Shown here piece by piece: positions 26,059 to 36,325 of a stretch of DNA of 64,000 nucleotides; positions within the stretch are counted from its first letter, which is position 1; each line of letters opens with the position of its first letter. Both the position numbers and the translations under genes were made by a program. A model generated the notes under the pieces. That model ran no database searches and was not told the DNA's origin. It was given only the letters and a program-made list of their open reading frames with translations. The DNA is from Anaerolinea thermophila (GTDB lineage Bacteria > Chloroflexota > Anaerolineae > Anaerolineales > Anaerolineaceae), in contig NZ_DYHZ01000005.1 of the NCBI RefSeq assembly GCF_020723905.1, positions 62,001-126,000 on the forward strand, read 5' to 3'.

Positions 26059-27906
26059 ATGCCCCTCACAGAACAGATTGAATCGGTTTTATCCTCACAC
26101 CTCCAGTCGGAAGTGATTAATGATTTTGCCATTACCTTTTGCACGGTGAATGGCTCAGGGAGTGCTACTGCCAACCTTACTGTCATGCGTGCCCTGTTTA
26201 AGATGGGTATCCCGGTTTCGGGTAAAAACATATTCCCGTCGAATATTCAGGGGTTGCCCACGTGGTATACCATTCGGGTAAGCAAAGATGGTTATATTGG
26301 ACGGGTTGAAAAAGATCATATCATTGTGGCGATGAACCCTGCCACTTTTTTGAAAGACCTCGAATTTCTGGTGCCCGGTGGAGTCGTGTTGTACAACGAG
26401 GATATTAAAACTCCCCCAACCCGTGATGACCTGATTTATTATCCCATGCCCGTCAAGCAACTGATTAAAACAGTGGAGGTTCCCTCTCAGTTGCGTGATT
26501 TTATCTCCAACATGGTTTATGTTGGGGTATTGTCCTACATCCTGGATATCGATTTGAATGCAGTACATTCAGCATTGGACTTTCACTTTAAGGGCAAAAA
26601 GACCCCTGTGGAAAGCAACATGGCGGTCATTCAGAATGCCTATAACTGGGCAAAGGAAAATATCCAGAAGAGAGATCCCTATAAAGTGGCTCCAATGGAA
26701 AAGACAAAAGGGAAACTCCTCTCGGATGGCAACACGGCGGCTGCTTTAGGGAGTATTTATGGCGGTGTGCAGTTTGTTTCCTGGTATCCCATCACCCCGG
26801 CTTCTTCCCTTCCAGAGGCTTTAATTGAATACATTCCCAAACTCCGCACCGATCCTGAAACGGGAAAGCAAAATTACGTTATTGTACAGGCAGAGGACGA
26901 GATTGCTGCCATTGGTATGCTGGTAGGTGCAGGTTGGGCTGGTCTGCGATCAATGACCGCGACTGCTGGACCCGGATTAAGTCTGATGAGCGAATACATG
27001 GGGCTGGCGTACTTCGCCGAGGTCCCGCTGGTGATTTGGGACGTTCAACGCGTGGGACCCAGCACTGGCTTACCCACGCGCACGGCTCAAGGGGATATTA
27101 CCGAAGTTTATTTCATGAGCCATGGAGACACTCAGTTCATCCAGTTGTTCCCCGGCAATATTAACGAGTGCTTTGAATTTGGCTGGAAAGCGTTTGATAT
27201 TGCGGAGCGTTTACAAATGCCAGTGGTGGTCATGAGCGATCTGGATTTGGGGATGAATAACTGGATGTGCGATCCTTTTGAATATCCTCAAACGCCGATG
27301 GATCGGGGCAAAATCTTGTGGGAACAGGATCTTGAAGAAATCCTCCAGAAAAATGGCGGAAAGTGGGGAAGATATCTGGATATTGACGGCGATGCTATCC
27401 CTTATCGCACCGTTCCGGGAAATCTGCATCCAAAGAGCGCTTATTTTGCCCGTGGAACAGGACACGATGAATTTGCAGGATATTCCGAAGATCCAGAAGT
27501 CTGGGAACGGGTACTGGACCGGTTAGCCAGGAAATGGGAAACTGCAAAGCAGTATGTGCCCGATAGCGTGCATTACCCCAGGGGAGGCGAAGGTATTGGT
27601 ATTCTTGCCGTGGGCTCCACCGAAGCGGCAATTCTGGAAGCGTTGGACCTGCTTGAGAAGGAAGGAATCAAGGCAGATTACCTCAGAATACGTGCCTTCC
27701 CGCTGAAAGAGGATGTGGAGAAATTCATCCGATCTCACCAGCGTATTTATGTAGTTGAAATGAATCGAGATGGTCAATTGCGCCAGATTTTGATGATGAA
27801 TTACCCGGAGCATGCCGGAAAGTTTGTCAAAGTTGCTCGAATCAACGGCTTGCCATTAAGCGCTCGATGGATTAAGGATGAAATTCTGACTCAGGAAAGG
27901 AAATAA
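26059..27906 (+). CDS. korA: 2-oxoacid:ferredoxin oxidoreductase, alpha subunit (fused gamma-alpha)
   Basis: This 615-residue subunit has an N-terminal gamma domain (about residues 15-190, with TVNGSGSATANLTVMRALFKMGIPV). The pyrimidine-binding alpha domain starts near residue 215, where GNTAAALGSIYGGVQFVSWYPITPASSLPEAL and AEDEIAAIGMLVGAGWAGLRSMTATAGPG are family signatures. The enzyme oxidatively decarboxylates a 2-oxoacid (2-oxoglutarate or a related acid) to acyl-CoA and reduces ferredoxin. The ATG at 26059 follows AAGGAGT, and the in-frame upstream ATG lies inside the regulator gene. It ends 2 nt before korB. Confidence 0.93.
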   Translation: MPLTEQIESVLSSHLQSEVINDFAITFCTVNGSGSATANLTVMRALFKMGIPVSGKNIFPSNIQGLPTWYTIRVSKDGYIGRVEKDHIIVAMNPATFLKDLEFLVPGGVVLYNEDIKTPPTRDDLIYYPMPVKQLIKTVEVPSQLRDFISNMVYVGVLSYILDIDLNAVHSALDFHFKGKKTPVESNMAVIQNAYNWAKENIQKRDPYKVAPMEKTKGKLLSDGNTAAALGSIYGGVQFVSWYPITPASSLPEALIEYIPKLRTDPETGKQNYVIVQAEDEIAAIGMLVGAGWAGLRSMTATAGPGLSLMSEYMGLAYFAEVPLVIWDVQRVGPSTGLPTRTAQGDITEVYFMSHGDTQFIQLFPGNINECFEFGWKAFDIAERLQMPVVVMSDLDLGMNNWMCDPFEYPQTPMDRGKILWEQDLEEILQKNGGKWGRYLDIDGDAIPYRTVPGNLHPKSAYFARGTGHDEFAGYSEDPEVWERVLDRLARKWETAKQYVPDSVHYPRGGEGIGILAVGSTEAAILEALDLLEKEGIKADYLRIRAFPLKEDVEKFIRSHQRIYVVEMNRDGQLRQILMMNYPEHAGKFVKVARINGLPLSARWIKDEILTQERK

Positions 27907-27908
27907 CC

Positions 27909-28949
27909 ATGGCAGACATTCAGGCTCTTAATGCAATAGGGCTTTCGCGAACCGATTATCGCGGTTTACCTTCTACTTTGTGTCAGGGCTGTGGACATAA
28001 TGCAGTTTCCAATCAAATTATCCAGGCTATGTACGAAATGAACATCCAGCCAGAGAAGATTGTCAAGTTCTCGGGCATTGGTTGTTCCAGTAAAAGCCCT
28101 GCGTATTTCCTCGGACGTTCATTTGCGTTCAACGGTGTGCATGGACGTATGCCTTCTCTGGCAACCGGCGCGTTGTTTGCAGATACTTCCCTGTACGGGA
28201 TGGGTGTGAGTGGAGACGGCGATACAGCCAGCATTGGCATGGGACAGTTTAAACACGTCATCCGGCGCAATTTACCCATGGTGTATATTGTGGAAAACAA
28301 CGGCGTGTATGGGTTGACCAAGGGACAATTTTCTGCGACCGCAGAAAAAGGACTAACCCTCAAGCACGAAGGCACCAACCTGTTTTTACCGGTGGATATT
28401 TGTCTGGAAGCCCTGGCTTCCAATGCCACGTTTGTGGCGCGCGGGTTTGCAGGGGACCCCAAACAACTCAAGGAATTGCTCAAAGCGGCTATCAAGCATC
28501 GCGGGACGGCTGTACTGGACATCATCAGTCCCTGTGTCACTTTTAACAATAAAGATGATACGATACACTCTTATGCTTTTGGGAAAGAGCGCGAAGTGCG
28601 TTTGCACGATTTGATTTTTGTCCCAGCGCGTGACCAGTTAACCATTGAGGATTTTGAAGAGGGAACTGTCCGCGATGTTGAACTGTATGACGGCTCGATC
28701 ATCACCTTGCGCAAACTGGAACGGGATTATGACCCAACCAGCCGCAGTGAGGCTTTCCGCATTTTGGAAGAGGCTCGTGAACGGCGAGAATTGATCACCG
28801 GGTTGATTTATGTTGAGCCGGATGCTCCTTCGATCTTTGATTTGTATCAGTTACCGGAAAAGCCTTTGAACCGGATGACCGAAGAAGAACTCCGACCGGC
28901 TTCCCACACCCTGAAGGACGTTCATTCGTGGTTGTTTAACAATCTCTGA
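27909..28949 (+). CDS. korB: 2-oxoacid:ferredoxin oxidoreductase, beta subunit
   Basis: This 346-residue TPP-binding subunit has the LCQGCGHNAVSNQ N-terminal Cys motif and GIGCSSKSPAYF. The TPP/magnesium segment is GVSGDGDTASIGMGQFKHVIRRN...VENNGVYGLTKGQ. Conserved cysteines in these segments provide cluster ligands together with a Cys in CVTFNNKD. It lacks a separate ferredoxin-type delta subunit, so external ferredoxin is the acceptor. A strong terminator follows at 28971. Confidence 0.95.
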   Translation: MADIQALNAIGLSRTDYRGLPSTLCQGCGHNAVSNQIIQAMYEMNIQPEKIVKFSGIGCSSKSPAYFLGRSFAFNGVHGRMPSLATGALFADTSLYGMGVSGDGDTASIGMGQFKHVIRRNLPMVYIVENNGVYGLTKGQFSATAEKGLTLKHEGTNLFLPVDICLEALASNATFVARGFAGDPKQLKELLKAAIKHRGTAVLDIISPCVTFNNKDDTIHSYAFGKEREVRLHDLIFVPARDQLTIEDFEEGTVRDVELYDGSIITLRKLERDYDPTSRSEAFRILEEARERRELITGLIYVEPDAPSIFDLYQLPEKPLNRMTEEELRPASHTLKDVHSWLFNNL

Positions 28950-28970
28950 TTGAGATGACATTTATGAAGA

Positions 28971-29008
28971 AGCCGTGCGAGCGACTTTTCGCCGCACGGC
29001 TTTTTTTT
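28971..29008 (+). terminator. Rho-independent terminator of the korAB operon
   Basis: AGCCGTGCG (28971-28979) pairs perfectly with CGCACGGCT (28993-29001) and is followed by an unbroken run of eight T (29001-29008). The T-run abuts the stop codon of the convergent sulfurtransferase gene. Confidence 0.92.
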
Positions 29009-29865
29009 CATGGTTGGTTGCCTCGACGGATGGGACGCTTGGGATCGCGAATCCACTCGCTCCATGAACCCGCGTATAATCGTGCCATCCCCAGCCCGGC
29101 TATGGACATTGCCAGAAGATGATGACAGGACGTTACGCCAGATCCGCAGTACACAACAGTGTGATCTATGGGTGTTTCTCCAAGAAGTCGTAGAAATTGA
29201 TCGCGTAAAGTGTCCGGCGGTAGAAATGTACCATCGGGTTGCAGGTTAAGCCCATGAAAACGATTTATTGCCCCGGGAATATGTCCGGCTACCGGGTCAA
29301 TCGGCTCTTCTTCTCCCGCATAGCGTTGCGGTGCCCGGGCATCAATGATTTTCCATCCGTTTTTCCCAAGGATTGCCATCATTTCTTCAGTGGAAATGAG
29401 CCAGCCGCTTTTGGGGGTAAGGAATGGCTTTCCGCTGGAAGGAGGGGGAACCTCTGCCGAGACCCGGCGGTTTTCGCGTACCCATTTGTCCCAGCCGCCA
29501 TCCAGAACGCACACCGTCTCATTTCCCCAGTATCGAAGCATCCACCACAGACGGGCGGCATAGGCGCCGCCATTCTGGTCGTACACCACAACCAGAGATT
29601 GAGGTGAGATTCCCCATGTAGACAATCGTTTTGCAAAGGTTTCCGGTTCTGGAAGAGGATGTCGTCCAGTCTGTGGCGTGCGTACTCCACTTAAGTCTTC
29701 ATCCAGATGAGCGTAGAATGCGCCGGGAATATGGGACTCCCGGTATTGTTCTCTGCCCCATTCGGTTTGAAACAGGTCAAACCGGCAATCCACAATGACC
29801 AGATTGGAGTCATTCAGAAGTTGTTCAAGTTCATCGGTTTGGATCAGGTCTTGAACGACGGTCAT
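29008..29865 (-). CDS. sseA: Sulfurtransferase with two rhodanese domains
   Basis: This 285-residue protein has an inactive-type N-terminal rhodanese domain and an active C-terminal one. The active-site loop VVYCGSGVTSCH lies near residue 240. The CGSGVT(S/A) loop is typical of 3-mercaptopyruvate sulfurtransferases, and thiosulfate is an alternative donor. The CRFDL and SHIPGAFYAHLDEDLSG segments mark the first domain. It supplies sulfane sulfur in the cytoplasm. It starts 1 nt after the pyk stop and is likely cotranscribed with it. Confidence 0.9.
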   Translation of the reverse strand: MTVVQDLIQTDELEQLLNDSNLVIVDCRFDLFQTEWGREQYRESHIPGAFYAHLDEDLSGVRTPQTGRHPLPEPETFAKRLSTWGISPQSLVVVYDQNGGAYAARLWWMLRYWGNETVCVLDGGWDKWVRENRRVSAEVPPPSSGKPFLTPKSGWLISTEEMMAILGKNGWKIIDARAPQRYAGEEEPIDPVAGHIPGAINRFHGLNLQPDGTFLPPDTLRDQFLRLLGETPIDHTVVYCGSGVTSCHHLLAMSIAGLGMARLYAGSWSEWIRDPKRPIRRGNQP

Positions 29866-29866
29866 A

Positions 29867-31339
29867 TTATTTTCCGGATTGAGGACTGGTATAGGTCTCG
29901 CCGAGGGTGTGAAGCAGGCAGAAATTGGGCTGTCTCATGGCGCCTACCGGTAAGCCAGAAATCAAAACAATTTGTTCCCCTTTATGAAATCCCAGTTTGC
30001 CCAGCAACATCTCTTCAACAATTTGCAACATGCTCTCCACAGAATAGGCAAAAGGTACGTAATAGGCGCTGACTCCCCAAAACAGCCCTAATTTTTGCAG
30101 AGTTTCCTGAACGGGTGTAAAAGCCAGAATAGGGACGATAGGACGAGATTTTGAGGTGAATAAAGCCGTCCTGCCCGTTTCAGTAAACACGATAATGGCT
30201 TTCACGTCTCGATCATGGGCAAGTTCCCGTGCTGCCCACGTGATGGACAGAGCATCGCTTTGCACCGCCTCGCGGGGCAAATCTTTATAGTGCCCCCACA
30301 TGGAATAATTGGTCTCGGCATCTTCAACAATGGAAGCCATGGTACGAATCGCCTCAACCGGATACTTCCCTGCGGCAGTTTCAGCCGAGAGCATGACTGC
30401 ATCTGTTCCATCAAAGACAGCATTGGCAATGTCAGAAGCCTCAGCACGTGTCGGACGGGGGTTGTAAATCATGCTTTCCAGCATCTGCGTGGCGGTAATC
30501 ACAATTTTGGCGTGACGGTTAGCCAGGTAAATGATTTCTTTCTGCAACGTGGGAACTTCGGCAAGGGACATTTCTACCCCTAAATCGCCGCGGGCAACCA
30601 TAACGCCATCTGCCTCGTGAATGATTTCATGCAGGTTCTGGATGGCTTCGGGAAGTTCGATTTTGGCGATGACCAGGGGAGCAGAGCATTTTCCACTGCA
30701 TTGTGAATCAATGGCGTTCTTAACGGCTCGGATGTCATCGGCTGTTCGGACAAAAGACATGGCAACCACATCTACACCATGTTCGAGCCCGAAAATGAGG
30801 TCAGCCCGGTCTTTCTCTGTAAATCCGTCAATTCCCAGGTTGGCTTCCGGGAGATTGACACCTTTCTGAGAGCGCAGGTTTCCCCCGTTGATGACCTCAC
30901 AGATGATGTAATCTGCAGAAACTTCACGAACTTTGAGTTCTAAATTCCCATCATCCATCAAAACCCGGTTACCTTCATGGACGCTGGATTCCAGATTGGG
31001 TACATCCATAGGAATGATTTTAACGGAGGAAGGAATATCAGGGAGCGTTTTCTTCGAGGTCAGGGCAATCACTTCACCGGGATTGAGATCAATGCCATTT
31101 TCAGGTAAGACTCCTACCCTTAATTTGGGACCCTGTAAATCCTGCAGAATGGTGATTTCCTTTCCCAGTTCTTTGGAAATCTGTCGAATGGTTTGAATGC
31201 GTCGGGCATGTTGTTCATGTGTACCGTGAGAGAAATTCAAACGGGCGACATCCATTCCGGCTTCTGCCATTGCACGGATCGTCTCTGCGTTTTCGCTTGC
31301 AGGACCTAAAGTGGCAATAATTTTGACTCGTCTATTCAA
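29867..31339 (-). CDS. pyk: Pyruvate kinase
   Basis: This 490-residue enzyme makes pyruvate and ATP from phosphoenolpyruvate and ADP. It shows the N-terminal KIIATLGPAS motif, VARLNFSHG, the catalytic Lys/metal region IAKIELPEAI, VMVARGDLGVEM, and the TQMLESMI motif before the C-terminal domain. The length matches the type with a complete C domain. A GGGAGG ribosome binding site precedes the ATG. The region upstream contains the rocD terminator, so pyk needs its own promoter. Confidence 0.97.
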   Translation of the reverse strand: MNRRVKIIATLGPASENAETIRAMAEAGMDVARLNFSHGTHEQHARRIQTIRQISKELGKEITILQDLQGPKLRVGVLPENGIDLNPGEVIALTSKKTLPDIPSSVKIIPMDVPNLESSVHEGNRVLMDDGNLELKVREVSADYIICEVINGGNLRSQKGVNLPEANLGIDGFTEKDRADLIFGLEHGVDVVAMSFVRTADDIRAVKNAIDSQCSGKCSAPLVIAKIELPEAIQNLHEIIHEADGVMVARGDLGVEMSLAEVPTLQKEIIYLANRHAKIVITATQMLESMIYNPRPTRAEASDIANAVFDGTDAVMLSAETAAGKYPVEAIRTMASIVEDAETNYSMWGHYKDLPREAVQSDALSITWAARELAHDRDVKAIIVFTETGRTALFTSKSRPIVPILAFTPVQETLQKLGLFWGVSAYYVPFAYSVESMLQIVEEMLLGKLGFHKGEQIVLISGLPVGAMRQPNFCLLHTLGETYTSPQSGK

Positions 31340-31351
31340 GTTCGCCTCCCG

Positions 31352-31395
31352 TTTTTTATAAAAATTATACCGCCGCTCCGGTTCCGGAGCGGCGG
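31352..31395 (-). terminator. Terminator of the argF-rocD transcript
   Basis: A perfect 12-bp stem pairs CCGCCGCTCCGG (31370-31381) with CCGGAGCGGCGG (31384-31395) around only 2 nt. On the minus strand the stem lies 6 nt after the rocD stop and is followed by TATAATTTTTAT. The same TATAAT is 25 nt before the pyk ATG and could double as a -10 box, though no -35 fits. Confidence 0.8.
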
Positions 31396-31401
31396 TGATT
31401 T

Positions 31402-32604
31402 TCAGAGACTGGTCAGGACGTCGCGGATCTTGGGGAGTGCCCAGTCAATGGTAGAACGGTCTATGATTAGAGGAGGAGCAAACCGGATGACGTGCATATG
31501 GGTTTCTTTTGCCAGAATACCCTGAGTCTTTAAGGCTTCACAGAACCGGCGGGCGCCTCCGGCTTCGGGTTTTAACTCAACCCCGATCAACAAGCCTTTT
31601 CCGCGGACCTCTTTGATGTGTTTGCTGGGAATTTCTGACAGTTGTTCAATGAAGTACTCGCCCTGAACCGCAGCATTTTCAATCAGGTTTTCTTCCTGTA
31701 AAACTCGAATGGCAGCCCGGGCAATTGCCGCGGCAAGCGGGTTTCCTCCAAATGTGGAGCCATGTTCGCCGGGCTGGAATAACCCCATGAGTGGCTCATC
31801 TGCAAGGACGGCAGAAACCGGATAAAAACCTCCGGAAAGGGCTTTGCCAACCACGACCATGTCTGGACGCACATTTTCATGCTGGCAGGCAAATAATTTA
31901 CCGGTGCGCCCTAACCCGGTTTGAATTTCATCGGCGATGAAAAGCACCTGATGTTTCTGGCAGATCTCAGCCACCTGTTTCAAATAACCCGATGGAGGGA
32001 TTATTACACCGGCTTCCCCTTGAATCGGCTCAATGAGAATAGCGGCAGTATTCGGTGTGATTGCCTTTTCAAGGGCTTCCACATCGCCGTATGGAACCAC
32101 GACAAAGCCGGGAGTGAATGGACCAAAGGGCTCTTTGTAGGCGGGTTCGGTAGAAAACGAAATGATTGTGGTTGTGCGACCGTGGAAGTTACCGCTGGCA
32201 ACGATAATCTCTGCCTGGTATTTGGGAACTTTCTTGACCTCGTATGCCCACTTGCGCGCCAGTTTAATGGCAGTTTCAACAGCCTCTGCCCCGCTATTCA
32301 TCGGAAGAGACATGTCATAACCGGTCAGTTCAGAAAGTTCTTTATACAGGAGGGGTAACTGGTCGTTTCGAAACGCTCGAGAGGTCAGGGTTACCCGGGA
32401 GGCTTGTTCGACCATTGCCTGCAGGATTTTGGGGTGCACATGCCCCTGGTTCAAGGCGGAATAAGCAGACAAACAGTCCAGATATTGATTACCTTCTACA
32501 TCATATACCCAGACTCCCTGTGCCCGTTCAATGACCACGTCCAGGGGATGATAGTTGTGTGCGCCGTGTTTTTCTTCCAGTTCAATGAAATATTGAGATT
32601 TCAT
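31402..32604 (-). CDS. rocD: Ornithine aminotransferase
   Basis: The 400-residue class III PLP aminotransferase starts [23 protein letters not shown] and has [18 protein letters not shown], both specific to ornithine--oxo-acid transaminases. The PLP-binding Lys is in [17 protein letters not shown], preceded by [12 protein letters not shown]. It moves the delta-amino group of ornithine to a 2-oxoacid, giving glutamate semialdehyde. It follows argF by 16 nt, so ornithine can be routed either to citrulline or toward proline and glutamate. Confidence 0.94.
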   Translation of the reverse strand: MKSQYFIELEEKHGAHNYHPLDVVIERAQGVWVYDVEGNQYLDCLSAYSALNQGHVHPKILQAMVEQASRVTLTSRAFRNDQLPLLYKELSELTGYDMSLPMNSGAEAVETAIKLARKWAYEVKKVPKYQAEIIVASGNFHGRTTTIISFSTEPAYKEPFGPFTPGFVVVPYGDVEALEKAITPNTAAILIEPIQGEAGVIIPPSGYLKQVAEICQKHQVLFIADEIQTGLGRTGKLFACQHENVRPDMVVVGKALSGGFYPVSAVLADEPLMGLFQPGEHGSTFGGNPLAAAIARAAIRVLQEENLIENAAVQGEYFIEQLSEIPSKHIKEVRGKGLLIGVELKPEAGGARRFCEALKTQGILAKETHMHVIRFAPPLIIDRSTIDWALPKIRDVLTSL

Positions 32605-32620
32605 AGATTCCTTCTATTCA

Positions 32621-33547
32621 TTACCCTGCTTGGAATAATCGAACCAGAATGGCTTTTTGGGCATGCAGCCGGTTATGTGCCTGAGGGAAGAGAGCAGAAT
32701 GGGGTCCATCGGCAACTGCATCGGTAATTTCCTGTCCACGATGAGCAGGTAAGCAGTGCATCACGATGCAGTCCTTGTCCGCTTCGCTAACCAGTTGCTC
32801 ATTTACCTGGTAGGGAGGAAAGACCTTTTCGCGTTCTCTGGCTTCTGCTTCCTGCCCCATGCTTGTCCAGGTATCGGTATAGATGACTTGAGCATTCTTA
32901 ACGGCTTCATGGGGATCTCGGGTGAAACGCACTTTTGACCCGCTCTGAGCCGCAAATTGCAATCCCAGTTCGACAGCCTGTTTGGGCATGTCATATCCTT
33001 CGGGGCCGCTGTGGGTGAAATTCCCGCCCAGTTTGGTGACGATGTGCATCAGTGAGACACACACATTGTTTCCATCGCCCACAAAGGTCACATTGATTCC
33101 CTTGAGCGTGCCGAACTTTTCCAGAATGGTCAGTGCATCTGCCATAGCCTGGCAGGGGTGGTCGTAATCGCTCAATCCGTTGATCACCGGCACGCTTGCC
33201 CACCTGGCGAGTTCCAGAACATGTTCGTGGGCGAATACTCTAGCCATGATGGCGTGAACATATCCGGAGAGAACCCGCGCCACATCAGCGATGGATTCCC
33301 GTTGACCCAGACCAATCTCGTTGGGAGAGAGATACAGCGCATCTCCTCCCAGGTGGCGCATTGCCATATCAAAACTTACCCGGGTACGTAAACTGGGTTT
33401 CTGGAAAATCATTCCCAGCACTTTCCCTTTTAGAAGCGGGGGGTTGCCTCCTGAAAAGTACTCCTTTTTGAGTTGAATTGCCAGATCCAGCATGCTTTGG
33501 AGTTCTTCGGGGGTGAAATCTTGAATACTGATGAAATCTTTTTTCAT
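32621..33547 (-). CDS. argF: Ornithine carbamoyltransferase
   Basis: This 308-residue enzyme makes citrulline from ornithine and carbamoyl phosphate. Visible motifs are the carbamoyl-phosphate loop [22 protein letters not shown], the ornithine-binding [11 protein letters not shown], and HCLPAHRG near the C-terminus. The ATG at 33547 follows CAGGAGT, and a GTG two codons upstream is less likely. Direction of flux (biosynthetic or catabolic) cannot be told, since no arginine deiminase or carbamate kinase lies nearby. Confidence 0.95.
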   Translation of the reverse strand: MKKDFISIQDFTPEELQSMLDLAIQLKKEYFSGGNPPLLKGKVLGMIFQKPSLRTRVSFDMAMRHLGGDALYLSPNEIGLGQRESIADVARVLSGYVHAIMARVFAHEHVLELARWASVPVINGLSDYDHPCQAMADALTILEKFGTLKGINVTFVGDGNNVCVSLMHIVTKLGGNFTHSGPEGYDMPKQAVELGLQFAAQSGSKVRFTRDPHEAVKNAQVIYTDTWTSMGQEAEAREREKVFPPYQVNEQLVSEADKDCIVMHCLPAHRGQEITDAVADGPHSALFPQAHNRLHAQKAILVRLFQAG

Positions 33548-33586
33548 AACCACTCCTGTTTATCATAAAGTCGTGGAATCTGCTGT

Positions 33587-33595
33587 AGTATAACA
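33587..33595 (-). promoter_or_regulatory. Extended -10 promoter of argF-rocD
   Basis: On the minus strand TG-T-TATACT forms an extended -10 element without a good -35. It predicts a leader of about 33 nt that contains the argF ribosome binding site. Confidence 0.5.
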
Positions 33596-33843
33596 TAAGC
33601 GAATATATCTCCGCATCCGTCATTCGAATTGCCTTTGACTGAATAATGTCACAACCTGGAGTCGTTTTGATTAAAGTCAGGGGATAGGTACAGTTGCCTG
33701 TTTCTAAAGATTGAGAAATTCGTGCTGGATACGGGTAAATCTCCAAATCAGTTTGGATGGGCGGTGGTAAAATTATCCAGATTTTTTATTAATATTAGCA
33801 GGTGAACAACCTGCATTTTCATCAATCTATTTCAAGGGGCGGC
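33596..33843. other. Intergenic region between argF and tkt
   Basis: The roughly 290-nt gap between the argF and tkt starts (33548-33843) holds no convincing gene. It contains the argF promoter and, near tkt, a small hairpin GCAGGT-GAACA-ACCTGC (33798-33814). An AAGGGG ribosome binding site lies directly before the ATG at 33844. No clear promoter for tkt was found, although TAAAAT and AT-rich stretches occur around 33765-33795. Confidence 0.5.
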
Positions 33844-35859
33844 ATGATGGAAACAAAAGAGTTTCAAAACAAAGCCTTAAATACCATCCGATTTCTTTCT
33901 GCCGATGGTGTTCAGAAAGCCAATTCGGGGCATCCCGGATTACCCATGGGCGCTGCTGCAATCGCCTACACAGTTTGGACAAGACATCTAAGGCACAACC
34001 CGGCGAATCCAAAATGGTTCAACCGCGATCGCTTTATCTTATCGGGCGGACACGGTTCCATGCTTTTGTACAGTTTATTGCATTTGACCGGGTATGATCT
34101 CCCACTGGAAGAACTTCAACAATTCCGTCAGTGGGGTAGCCGCACTCCAGGACATCCTGAATATGGATTGACCCCGGGTGTGGAGACTACAACTGGACCG
34201 CTCGGACAGGGGTTCGCCAATGGTGTAGGTATGGCAATTGCCGGGAAACATTTGGCGGCAGTGTATAACCGTCCTGGTCATGAAATCATTAATTATTTTG
34301 TCTATGCTTTAGTCACTGACGGAGACTTAATGGAAGGTGTAGCCGCAGAAGCCGCTTCTCTGGCAGGGCACCTGAAGTTAGGAAACTTGATTTATTTATA
34401 CGATGATAACCGCATTTCCATTGAGGGCTCCACGGAGGTTGCTTTTACCGAGGATCGTGCCAGGCGTTTTGAAGCCTACGGATGGCAGGTGCTTTTTGTT
34501 GAAGATGGGAATGATGTTGATGCCATTGATGCGGCGATTTCGCAGGCGAAAACCGATCCAAGACCCAGTCTTATCATTGCCCGAACGCATATCGGTTATG
34601 GTTTGCCCACCCGACAGGATACTGCCAAAGCCCATGGAGAACCCCCGGGGGAAGAAGAACTGCGAGGCGCAAAACAAAAACTTGGCTGGCCTCTTGAACC
34701 AATGTTTTACATTCCCGAAGATGTGCTGGTGTTTTTCCGTCAGGCTGTAGAACGCGGCAAGCGTTGGGAAGAAGAATGGCAAGCCAGATGGATAGCCTAT
34801 CGCCAGGAATTTCCGGATTTAGCCTCCGAGTTGGAACGGCGAATTCAGGGGAATTTACCTGCCGGATGGGCTGATGATTTACCTGAATTTCCGGCGGATC
34901 CAAAAGGAATGGCAACCCGGGTTGCCTCTGGTAAAGTCATCAACGCGCTTGCCGCTCGATTGCCCGAATTAATGGGTGGCTCTGCCGATTTAGCGCCTTC
35001 GACCATGACGTGGATCAATTCATCCTCTTCTTTCCAGGCTGAATCACCTGAAGGGAGGAATTTACAGTTTGGCGTTCGTGAACACGGCATGGGTGGAATT
35101 GTGAATGGGATGGCTTACAATGGCGCTTTCATCCCCTTTGGTTCAACTTTCCTGGTGTTTGCGGATTATATGCGCGCAGCCATTCGTCTGTCCGCGCTTT
35201 CGCATTTGGGTTCCATCTGGGTTTTTACCCACGACAGTATTGGATTGGGAGAAGATGGTCCTACCCACCAGCCCGTTGAACATCTGGCAAGTTTGCGGGC
35301 AATTCCCAATCTGGTAGTCCTCCGTCCGGCAGATGCCAATGAAACCCGAGAAGCGTGGAAAATTGCCATCGAACGACGCGATGCTCCCACAGCACTGGCG
35401 CTCTCCCGTCAACCTGTGCCAACGCTGGATCGAACTGAATGCGCTCCGGCGAGTGGTGTTGCCAGAGGCGCTTACGTACTGGCAGATTGGGGAAGTCAAT
35501 CCCCTGAAGTGATTCTGATGGCATCAGGTTCGGAAGTGTCGCTCATCTACGAAGCTGGCAAGGAATTGGTCAAACAGGGCGTTTCTGTACGCCTGGTTTC
35601 TTTCCCCTCCTGGGAATTGTTTGCCCAGCAAGACCTGTCCTATCGGGAAAGTGTTTTACCCTCCCGGATTAAACATCGGATTGCCGTGGAGGCAGGTGTG
35701 GGCATGGGATGGGAACGCTGGGTTGGCTGTGAGGGGAAGGTGATTTCAATTGAGCGATTTGGCGCATCTGCCCCCTATAAAGTCATTTACCAGCAGTTGG
35801 GGTTAACGGTAGAAAGAATTGTTGAGGAAGCACGTTCTCTTTTGAAGGGAGGGCACTGA
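33844..35859 (+). CDS. tkt: Transketolase
   Basis: This 671-residue TPP enzyme moves two-carbon units between pentose and hexose/triose phosphates. It has the N-terminal [41 protein letters not shown], and the TPP/metal motif [19 protein letters not shown]. The second domain carries [16 protein letters not shown] and [19 protein letters not shown]. The ATG at 33844 is chosen for its AAGGGG ribosome binding site, and the in-frame GTG at 33802 lies in a small hairpin and lacks one. It ends 1 nt before rpiB, so tkt, rpiB and tal-pgi form an operon. Confidence 0.96.
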   Translation: MMETKEFQNKALNTIRFLSADGVQKANSGHPGLPMGAAAIAYTVWTRHLRHNPANPKWFNRDRFILSGGHGSMLLYSLLHLTGYDLPLEELQQFRQWGSRTPGHPEYGLTPGVETTTGPLGQGFANGVGMAIAGKHLAAVYNRPGHEIINYFVYALVTDGDLMEGVAAEAASLAGHLKLGNLIYLYDDNRISIEGSTEVAFTEDRARRFEAYGWQVLFVEDGNDVDAIDAAISQAKTDPRPSLIIARTHIGYGLPTRQDTAKAHGEPPGEEELRGAKQKLGWPLEPMFYIPEDVLVFFRQAVERGKRWEEEWQARWIAYRQEFPDLASELERRIQGNLPAGWADDLPEFPADPKGMATRVASGKVINALAARLPELMGGSADLAPSTMTWINSSSSFQAESPEGRNLQFGVREHGMGGIVNGMAYNGAFIPFGSTFLVFADYMRAAIRLSALSHLGSIWVFTHDSIGLGEDGPTHQPVEHLASLRAIPNLVVLRPADANETREAWKIAIERRDAPTALALSRQPVPTLDRTECAPASGVARGAYVLADWGSQSPEVILMASGSEVSLIYEAGKELVKQGVSVRLVSFPSWELFAQQDLSYRESVLPSRIKHRIAVEAGVGMGWERWVGCEGKVISIERFGASAPYKVIYQQLGLTVERIVEEARSLLKGGH

Positions 35860-35860
35860 A

Positions 35861-36319
35861 ATGCGCATAGCCGTTGCATGTGACCATGGCGGTTTCCCCC
35901 TGAAAGCCACTGTCCTTCGGGTAGTTCAGGAAGAAGGGCATGAAGCGATGGATCTGGGCGCATACGATGCTCAAAGCTCCGACTATCCTGATTTTGCGGA
36001 GAAAGTTGGAGAAGCCATTCTCAGTGGAAAAGCGGAGCGTGGGATTCTGATTTGTGGCTCGGGAGTTGGTGCCTGCATCGCGGCAAATAAAATCCGTGGT
36101 GTTTATGCGGGAGTCTGCCACGATACTTATTCCGCCCACCAGGGCGTTGAGCATGATGACATGAATGTCCTCTGTCTTGGCGCAAGGATTGTGGGAGAAG
36201 AACTTGCCAAGGAACTGATTCGGGCGTTTCTTCGAGCACATTTTTCTCAAGAAGAACGCCATGTTCGTAGAGTGCAGAAAGTCCGTAAAATTGAGCAGAA
36301 AGGAGCGGTTCAACCGTAA
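35861..36319 (+). CDS. rpiB: Ribose-5-phosphate isomerase B
   Basis: This 152-residue RpiB/LacAB-type isomerase interconverts ribose 5-phosphate and ribulose 5-phosphate. It has the N-terminal ACDHGGFPLKATV and the active-site ILICGSGVGACIAANKIRGVYAGVCHDTYSAHQGVEHDDMNVLCLGARIVG region, with catalytic Cys in LICGSG. It lies between tkt and tal-pgi in the pentose phosphate operon. Confidence 0.95.
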   Translation: MRIAVACDHGGFPLKATVLRVVQEEGHEAMDLGAYDAQSSDYPDFAEKVGEAILSGKAERGILICGSGVGACIAANKIRGVYAGVCHDTYSAHQGVEHDDMNVLCLGARIVGEELAKELIRAFLRAHFSQEERHVRRVQKVRKIEQKGAVQP

Positions 36320-36325
36320 GGAATT

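Noticed and set aside
33802-33843. GTG start of transketolase at 33802
   Set aside because: The extra 14 residues do not resemble transketolase and the GTG lies in a small hairpin, whereas the ATG at 33844 has AAGGGG at good spacing.
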